Source: Micropterus salmoides
Lineage: Eukaryota; Chordata; Actinopteri; Centrarchiformes; Centrarchidae
Direction of reading: 5' to 3'
Assembly (NCBI RefSeq): GCF_014851395.1
Contig: NW_024041373.1
Location: 17,477,697 to 17,541,696 of the forward strand
DNA: 64,000 nt
Part shown: positions 49,801 to 59,900 of the stretch, piece after piece
Position numbering within the stretch: position 1 is the first letter of the stretch
How the letters are laid out: each line of letters opens with the position of its first letter
Program-made: the position numbers and the translations under genes
Notes under the pieces: model-generated
What the model was told of the DNA's origin: nothing
What the model saw: the letters and a program-made list of their open reading frames with translations, nothing else
The model's database searches: none

Positions 49801-52800
49801 AAGTTGTCTCAGCCACTGTTCTTTAAATCAGGTTCACAATATCAGGAAAATAAAATGGAATAATCATGGTCTCATAGTGAGATAATTAAGAAATAATGAA
49901 TGTAATTAGTATGATAATGAGTTCCAATCTAATGAACATGTGCAGTAGATTGGGTAATTCTTGATTTAGTTACTTGTGCTGTTTGATATATCAATGTATC
50001 AAGGACAAGATATAGCTTTACACATTTAGTGTGGAATTTTTTTTGTTTCTTATTGCTTATGCGAACAAAAAATTAACCATGGGTATACATATATACCTTT
50101 GTCACTTTTCAGGATATATGCTTTTAACATTAGGCATCCCATTACATTTTTCAGGGGGTAATAAAATGGACTACCAGAAAATGTTGCAAGTTTATGAGCT
50201 GTGAAATAAGACAGAAGGACATATGAAGGAAGCTTGGTGTTTGCGTGAGGTAAAGCCACCTTCAGTCTCACTCCCAAGTGTTTCCTCACAAATGCAGCCA
50301 GCAGCTAGATTGGGGCTTAGCCCTCACCACCGTCTCTCTCTCTCCCCCCCGTCCTGCCTCGGCAGGTTTTAACAGCTGGCACATTGCCAACTTTAGCTGA
50401 GGCTGTCCCTTTCTGACTGAAAGAAAAGTACATTAAAGTACTTAGCTCAACACAATCTCCATGCACTTGCAAATAGTGAGGCTACAGCTTAGCCTGTTGT
50501 AGCTGATCAAGAGGGAATGGAGGCTTTTTTCCTGAATGCTGAACTGTTTTTATAAAATCTCAGGGAATCAGCACAATCTCATAAACACAGACGGGATATT
50601 GTATACACAAATTAGTGAATAATAATGATCATCAAATAGATGAAATGTGTACATATTATGAACTAGACATGTAATTTTCACCTTTTTGTCACATTACAGG
50701 TTTTGCTCATGTTTGACATACTTTTGTCTGACATTTTGCACTCCGTTTAGGCTAAATCTTGCAAGACAGTAGTTCCTCGCCATAGTTACGGGGATGACAC
50801 CCAGATTTACATTGCTCTTTCATCAAAAGTCTATGATCCAACTGACTGTGTCAAGTAAACAGGTGGATGTGATTTCAGATGGACAAAAGAGAGATCGTAT
50901 TTCTATAACAGAAATATATATAATTCTGTATGTTAACAAGGAGAAAAAGTAGTTATTGCCCACTTTGATTCTTTGCCCGGTGAAGACTACACATCAAGTT
51001 AGAAATATTTTAGCAACATATCAATGCAATAATTGTTAAAAAGTCCTTCTACCATCTACAAAAAACAGCAAAAATGTGAGGTTCCATGTCATTCATTCTT
51101 CATCTTATTCTGAATGGACTGCTGCCAGAGTCTTTTATCTGGTCTTTCCTTGAAACAGAATTTTAACAAAAACAAGGGGAACTGAGCACATTATGCCTAC
51201 TCGTAAATCTTTACTTTGCTGGTTACAATTTGGGATGGAGTCTAGATGTACTGTTGCTAACATCTTTGCATTGGGGAAAAGAAGTTTGAAGACATTATAA
51301 AGCCACTTTAAAGAACACAGACAGCATGACTAACCTAAAACCTAACTCAAGTTTGGTGTGAGCATGGAGACATCTGCCACCCCTCTCCCTCGGATTCAGC
51401 TCTAACCCCAGCAGTACCAATACTAAGACTGGTGAGCAAAGTATTGAAACTGGATAAAATTGTTTAACTGTTAAATGTGTAAGGTCTTTATAAAAGTGTA
51501 ACTGGAGACAGGAAAGAATGACTGGTTTAAGGCAAAGTCTAGGCCCTTTTTGTTTTAGCTTTTGTCAGGTACATTTGTCAGGGAAGAAACTGCATAGATA
51601 AACCGAAATCAAATCAAATTCTCTGTGCCATATTAAATTGCATTGCCTATGCTTTTTCTTTTGCATCGTGTCGTATAGCATTTAATCGCATTGTGCTAAA
51701 TAAAATTGTTTTGAATTGCAACAGGGGTAAAGTTTACATTTTGAGTCTGACATAACAATAATTAATACAATCATGACCAACATCAAAATAAGAAAGATAC
51801 AGATAAAACAAATAAATAAATTACAAACAAGAATGCATGCCATGCAGAGAACATTGAGTAACTCGCTGTCCCTCAGGTTGTGACGCAGGGACACATGCTT
51901 GGCGGCAAGGTTTGCCGTATGGCCTTCTCCTAGGACTATTTGTAATTTATTGTTATCTTGGAATTCTTTGAAATCTGGTATTAACAGATGTTGCTCTCTT
52001 ATGCGTCTACATCATTTCAGGAGAAATGCATCTGTCTCCACCTCACTTGTCGTCACTCGGTCACATACTCTATATTCTTTTGCTAACCAGGACTTTTTTA
52101 TGTATGTTTTTCTTCTTTATCTATCTTATCTATTATATCAGATCGTTGGCAAGTAGTGTTGCACGATATACAATAGAAATGTATCGCAATACCCTGCCAT
52201 TAAAAACAATACAATACTGCCTTTTATTGGTATCTATACTTTAAAAATTTGATTCAATTAAGAGGAGTGAGTGTGTGTGTAGCGCTCTCAGAGCAGCACA
52301 CAGAGGGAGAAACATGGCTACAAACAGAAGGTCTTCCCCGGCTTGTCAACAAAGCAGACGCACGGAGCAAACTATGGAATTATTTTGTTTACGTAGCCGG
52401 CAGTGAGAGCAAGCACATGGTCTCCACAAAGCCACTCAATTCCGCTATGGAGGTGTATTGAGTCTTGACGGTGTTTAATGTTTAGTGCTGGTTGCAAATA
52501 TAAAGTGAACTATCAAATCTATAAAATCAAGTATAGGGGACATCAGATTACTGCATACAATTTAAAGCTTTAATAACAATGACATGGATCTGCTTATTTG
52601 CAGTAATCCAATTATTAATGTGCAAGTTCATTGTCAAAAACACGTACTTATATGAAAAAACAAAACAACTTTATTCAGTATGAAAATAATAAACATAAAT
52701 TACATTAACTTTAAATCTGGCGCTTGGTGGTGGTTTGAGCTTCATCACCTAATAATTTATTAGGCTGCTCACTACAGTAGGGCACTAAAGTAGACTGAAC

Positions 52801-55800
52801 ACACAAGACTCTATACACCTCGTTGAGTTTTTTCTATTTAGTCAAATTAGATTTAAAAATGACAATGAGAACAGGCTTTGTTGTAAAGTTGTTTACAATC
52901 TACAGTAGACAGGATATTTTCTGGGGTTTTTTATTTAATAAAGAAACTGAATTTTAAGATTCATGTTCTGTCTTTTATTATTCCATTATTTTTCTTGATG
53001 TTTTAGATGTTTGCCAAAGTATCGTTTCTGTATCGGTATCAAGATAATTAGGTAGGTATCATATCAAAGTCATAAGTGTTGGTGTCTTTCTCAAAGATTT
53101 TATTATAATTGCAGGACTCATACTCTATAATAGAGTATATGTTTGTAAATCTATAATACCCCTTTTAGAAATAAAGACATTTTGGCATTTAGATTATGTG
53201 CCAATAACGATATAATGTAAATGAAAACGCCCCTTTGTCACTCATTTAGCCTCACTTAAGTCATGCTCACGGTGCAAAGACTGTCTAGAGGGATAAAATA
53301 TAGAAATGTAGATAGAAAAACATTTTATTATATATATATATATATACACAATTACATTATATTATGTATATATTAGACCAAATGCTGAATTGTTGGTTTA
53401 CCAATATTAGAGTTATCCTAAATTTAAAACAGCTGCTGCTCTGATCTGTTGAGCTCATACATTAGGGGACACACCTGATATTGGAGACTTTGACGAACAT
53501 TGTCGCTTGACGTACACCACTTAAGTATTTCTCTCTGTTTCATCACCCATCGTCATAGGCTGACAAATGCTTTGTAACTGCTAGCTCTCTCTCCGCCAGT
53601 CTGAATAACATCTTGTGATGTGAATTTCTTTAGGAGCTTTGTGTGCAAGTCCATGTCTGTCACATGACACGCTAAGTAAAAGTCAAGTGACATATGAATA
53701 AATGGATGAGATAGAGAGTTTGAATTTAACATTTAAATGTAATGTGTTACTGTAAAATCAGTTAATTTTTTCCTTGAATTTACCTGCAGAGAGGGCGTAA
53801 TAACGCAGCCAACCAAGAGGCTTCGGGCAATTGCCAATGGTGAAGATGACTGCAGTGCAAATGCATAATGCTATTAAGTAGCTTAATGCTAGCCCTAAAG
53901 CGCTTTGGATTATCATTCCAGTAATTGGAACTGGTTCCCACCTGTTCTTATTTTACACACTCGCATAGACTGGAGATGATTTACTAGGTTATCTCAATTG
54001 ACAGCATTGCTGGTTATAGAGTCGTTTGTTCTGTGACTGACAAATCCTACACCATACAGGCTCATTCTGTTTTGCTCACAACAGGGAGCCATAATCTGAG
54101 CATGCAGATGACCGGAGGACAAATTGATTAGCATTCGTGTCAGACACATCATGGAAGCATCATGTAGAATTGTTGCTAATTAGACAGGCTGTTGAATATA
54201 ATGCTATTTTCTTTTGCCAAGCTGATTCCTTGATAAAGTGAGTTTAATGGTTGTATCCTGCTTCTATCCAAGACATCTGAAAGCACTGATATGCTGCATT
54301 TCACTTCGTTAACACACGTACTGTCATCATACCTTCCCGTTTGGTTTTGAGAAGATGACATAAGTGCCTAATTTTATGTTTAAAAATACTGTGACCAGGG
54401 TGTAGCGAGACATATTTCTGCTCACAATATAAGTGGACAATTCTATTTAAACTTTTGAGAGAGCAAGACGAATATGCTCTTTTTATAAATGCAAAAACGA
54501 AAAAAAAAAACACTGAACCCAGACCAGCACCACGTAAAGGAAACACATTTGTGTGGGACTGTTTTTTAAACACTGCAGCCACCTGCTCAAGCTTCTTTTT
54601 GTGCTGCAGCCACATGCACCTGCAGGATGTTCTACCACTCTCACAATAGATGTACTGAACCTGGCCACCAGCTCACAATTCAAAGTCTGTGCCATTTAAC
54701 CATCACTAGATTAGTCCTGTTTGAAAAACTCTGTGAAAGATTCCTATACATGCTACAGTGTGAAGGAAACCTGAGCTATGATTTAGTGCCAAATAGTTAG
54801 ATAAATAATTTGAGTGAACTATGGCACACAAACCAGAGGCTTTACAGTCTCCACCAAGGCAAGGCATTACAACATGATCACGTCTACCAACATCTGCAGC
54901 AGATCTTGTGGGACCTGTGGACTGGCCTGTCCTGCACTGACCTCTATAATACATACAGTATTTTGTCTATTGTTGACAAGTACAGAAATATACACATTGA
55001 GTTTTATTGGCCTCAAATTAATTGGATTTCACCTCTGACAAGGCAAGGAGCAGTGACAGTGTTTTGTTATGTAATCACTCCAGAGAAGTAGTGATCCATC
55101 TGCACATATTGACATGATGGGCTTTAGTCTGTTTTGCAAAGGCTGAATGCTGCGGTCCAATTCTTAGCCATGGCTTTGAATATTTGTCAGGCACTTAAAG
55201 TAATGTAAAACAAATTGGGGGCAGCTTTTAGCAACCATATGTGTTTCCTCCTCCTTCTTCCACTGTTCTTTATAGCCCCCCCCCCCTTTGTGCTGCCTTG
55301 TCCTTACTTGCACTGATGTTGAAAAATTATTGCCAAACCAAAAAAAAAAGGCTTGATCTCCCTCTGTCTTTTTTTTCTCCCCCCCGTTTCTCGCTGTCTC
55401 TCTCTAAATTACAACAAAGTATTACTGCCATACAGGAGACTGTTGCAGTATGAACACATTCACACATGTACACACACAGGCATAATAATGACCTGTCATA
55501 TCCACACGGGAATTCAAATTTCTGAAGTCGCTAACTTATTTTAGCCCTGCAGGATCACATCATCACAGAGTTAGTACCATGTGCCTCTCCTAAGCTCACA
55601 TTCTGACCATGTCTTTATTCTCTCCAGTTTTTATTTTACACTTTTTATTTAAATAATCACATGTATGCTATTGAAGTTAAATTTAGCATGAAATGCAGAT
55701 ATTGCATAAAATAGGGTTCAGCCCTTATGAACCCTTAAATGATTACTATTGAGTCTGCGACAAAGACTCTAATCTCAATATGTAGAACAGAAAATGAGAC

Positions 55801-56893
55801 TCAAATGTATGAGAGTTGTTTTGGCTCGGTGTGGCAGCTCTGTAGCATGCACTGTAGCTTACATGGCTTTGTACCTCTACCTCTGTAAATATGTAAGGTG
55901 TTAAGATACAGCCAGGATCATATCAAACTCACAACAGCTGCTGTTTGCCTAAGGAGAAGTACCTCTGCATTTCATTTTTAAAATCCATTATTCCTATTCA
56001 ATGTCTTGGTGAATATTTATCTCTCTCTGCAATTATTGATATATGTAAATGGTTTCTTGGTGTTTCCCACAGGTTGTCAATTTATTTCAGCAGCATCAGG
56101 AGGCAAAGGTGGTTTGTTGATGACTTTTTATTGGCGTTTCAGTTAGCCAGCTGACTCACATTACTTTCAGCCTACGAAGTCTCTTTCCACTCTAGTTTAC
56201 TTTAAGATAATGGCCATTTCAACATTAACGGGGTCATTATCTGTTTGTCAAGGCTATAATTCAGATTGTGTCTCTATTCAGTCTACATTGGCCACAGACC
56301 ACTATGCAAACAAGTAAGGATAAGATGGTGCAATGAATACAATACATGGTGATTGTTCAGATCAGACCGTCCAAACTGAAATCAAACAAAAGACTTTGGA
56401 GGACATTCAATATACATAGGCAAGCTGCCCAGATATTAATTTTGCAAGGGAAACATGTCTTCCTGTATTCCTACACTAAGTAAACACAGATAATTATATT
56501 TATATACCCATAATATGGAGCCCTTTGATCATTTTCTATCTCCCCAGGCCACAGATCCAGATGCAGGGGTTAATGGCCAGGTGCGCTACCGGATCGTGAA
56601 TCATCCTGACTTGTTTACGATCAGTGCTAACGGCAGCATCTACACAAGAATGCCTCTTGACCGGGAGCTTAGGAGCCAATATGACCTGGTGGTGGAGGCT
56701 TCGGATGGGGCAGTGGACCCACGGCGGACCACCTTAACCCTCTCAATCCAGGTCAGGGATATTGATGACAACAGCCCAGTCTTCTCTCAGCAAACTTATG
56801 TGGTGAACGTACCTGAGAACAGCCCTGTGGGAACTTTGGTGCTAAAGCTAAGCGTAAGTACTTATGTGCATGTGTTTATTGCCAAATGTTGTG

Positions 56894-56948
<55 letters not shown>

Positions 56949-59900
56949 CTCCACTCTATATATCTCCTGTCTCACTTTATATAAGACATCACGGGTGCTT
57001 GAAACAGCAGTTGTATTAACAGGCTTTTAGTATCTTTTAACTTCAAGTGCAGGCAATTTAACATGTAAAATGTCAAATGCTTCCAAACGGAAACATCTAC
57101 ACAGACAGAAACATACACAGCCTTATATACACAGCAGAAAGAAACATTAAGTTTTTTTCTTCTCTCACGGCAGCTCTTTGGGCATTTTTAGACTCAAACA
57201 GCATAAGACTTACATTTAGGTTTTTCAAGTCAAAACCAGGCTTTAATAGATGAATCTTTTTCCATCTGTCCTGCTAAACATTAATATAATGCTCCACAAA
57301 TTTTCAAAACCTTATCAACTTTGTGGAATCTGTCTTTGGATAGATTCAGCTCTGTCAAACGGTGAGGCACATTTTTTCACTGATGTGAAAAAACCCTGTG
57401 CATGAAGAGCAAACAAGGAGCACAAGAGCAAGTAATTGCTGGCATATTGTGAGTGACATTTCCCAGAGATGGATAAAACAAGAGGGAAGGTTGAGAAGCA
57501 GGGATGGATGTGAGGGGTGAGGGGCTTGAGTTACAGTGGCACTGTGACACCATTTATTCACTACACCATCACCTCAGCTCTAAACGAAAGAGTCAAATCC
57601 GAGACTCTGAGAAAAGGAAATGGCTGAGTTGGGTAGCTTGAAATTTACTTCCAGGGTCTGAAAATAGCACACGCCACCTGCAAAATGCGGGTAAATTGTT
57701 GACAGTTGCAGGTAAAATGGTCAGGCCATCTGCCACTTTGGCGGACAGGGAAAACGCACAAGAGAAAGATATGTAGTAATGTTAGCATAATGTGGCAATC
57801 CGCGCATGCCACTGCATCACACACAACACATACAGCTACCAGTCAGCTCAGGGAATATCTATGGTGGCGTTTTAAACCAAACTCATCAGTGAAAGAGGCA
57901 CAGTCCCTCCTGAGTGACAGCAGGTTAGCTTGCCAGTAGCACAACTGCCATGAGGTAACTGCTTTGTTGTCGGAGAATGACTAAGCTCGTCCATTAGACA
58001 CAAGATTGGAGGGCACATCCTCACAACACATGTTTCAGTGTTGTATACTGTAATACCTAATCATCTACTGTTGCAGTAGCCTTTGCAAATTATATCTATC
58101 TTAAAAGGTTTTATGCAGTGAGGACCAACTTAAGCTTTCCAAAGCAATTTAATTTAATCAGAACCTATTAATGATTGATCTAAGGTACCCCTCCAGCATT
58201 AAACAGAATTAAAATAGAAACATTAATATTCATTGTCCACGGCCACAGTGCATATGTCTATGTAAATGTAAGTTTCCAATTTTGAAAGTATATGTGGCTC
58301 TTCCTCCCTCTCCTACCATCACCCCACTTTTTCTCCACACATGTCCACTGTTGTCTTTAATGTACTGTAATTGTTTTTTCTACTCCCTCTCATCTTCCTT
58401 CTCGTAGGCGGTAGACGCAGACCTCTTCTCCAATGTCACGTATCGGATCAAGACTGAATCGGCCAGGCAGCTGTTCTCTCTGAACCTTGTCACAGGGGAG
58501 TTGGCTGTGCTACAGACCCTGGACTTTGAGAACCTGGCAGCTATGGGCATGGGGGCCTCTTACACTTTCCAAGTGGAAGCTGTCGACCAAGGAGGGGTCA
58601 TGCCCCCAGGACAAGCTACCGTCACGGTCCGCATCACGGTGAGAGCCCCCGGATAGTCAGTCCACCACAACCTCTCACTGGTCTGTTCTCTGTCTATCCT
58701 CATTGTCCCTCAGGAGCTGCAGCAGTGGCAGTGTATATGTAGTGACTCATCAGCAGAGTTTTACAGTAGTAACAGCTTGCATAAGCCACAGTCCAATAGG
58801 AGACATATTGCACAGTAATGCACATTATGTGATGTGAAAGTCATTGTTATGCTGTTCAGCTTGAAAGCTAAATGCATCTCCTTTGTAGAAGATGTTTTGG
58901 CCTCCTGACCTGTTTGTCCTTGTAGAAGCAGGACAAACAGAATTTTATGACTTCAGAATTTCTGCCTTGCGCACTGTGCTATTCCAAATCTGAATGACTC
59001 ATTAGCTTAGTGACAGCTATTATGTCAGGTTTTTTCCAGAGCATGTATTCCCTTTACACCCTTTCAAGAGATTAACAGCCAATCCCAACGAAAGGATTAG
59101 AGGCCTTGTGTTGCGATACTATTCGCAATCGTGTGTTAATGCGTGTGTGTTTTTGCTCTGTGAGTAATTCTGTGCTTCGAAATGTGTGCATTCACATTCA
59201 GCTCTGTGTATGAATTTAGTCCACTCCTAATGACAGTCTCAAAGTCTGCAGAATTAAGCTCTCTATATTACACTAAATGGGAGGAAGCTTATTCAAGCAG
59301 GCTCACCGCATGGTCCGCCAACCTGTAGAGTTAGTTTGTCCTCCGATAAGGACAAGCTTTGTTGCAGTGTTCATGCTGTCACCCAGGAACTGTGTTTGAT
59401 AGGATAAGGCATCGCACAGCCACTGATATCAAACCAATGTCTGCTATTTAAAATGGCAGACATGAATTAGAATAAGCCTAATGGATTCACGCAGGCTTCT
59501 CGGGGACTAGAGATGGAAGTGATTCCAATGTTTCCACTTCCTTCCTCATATAATACCTCTAGAGGGTTATTTGATGTTGCTTGTGTTTGATTTCCCCTTG
59601 TATTGTTCTGTTGTTGTCTCTTTCGTCGGATGCCTCGCAGTGATTGATTGAGTGCCCTGCGTGTCTTGTTTCGAATGACTCTCCCAAACTTTTTGCTGTA
59701 TTATTGTACTTCCAAAGACCCTGCATGTGTTGAGAAACAGTATGTGTGTGCACACGTAGCACATGCATGTGTGTGTGTACATGCACCTGCAGCATGAGGA
59801 TCAGGCTTTGTTGTTCAAAGTTAAGAGCTGGATCAAAGATTTTCTGCTAGGAAACACTAAACCTGTGTATAGATGAAAGTGAGGTTGCCCTCCACCACTG

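Larger units (their letters stand above)
49098..56547 (+). other. pcdh15: Longest pcdh15 intron (EC7)
   Basis: 7.45 kb. Holds a LINE relic (about 50740-51560), a hAT relic (52154-53070), a (TA)n tract (53326-53346) and a candidate conserved block (53780-54010). I see nothing specific in 49100-50600 or 54400-56540. Confidence 0.75.
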
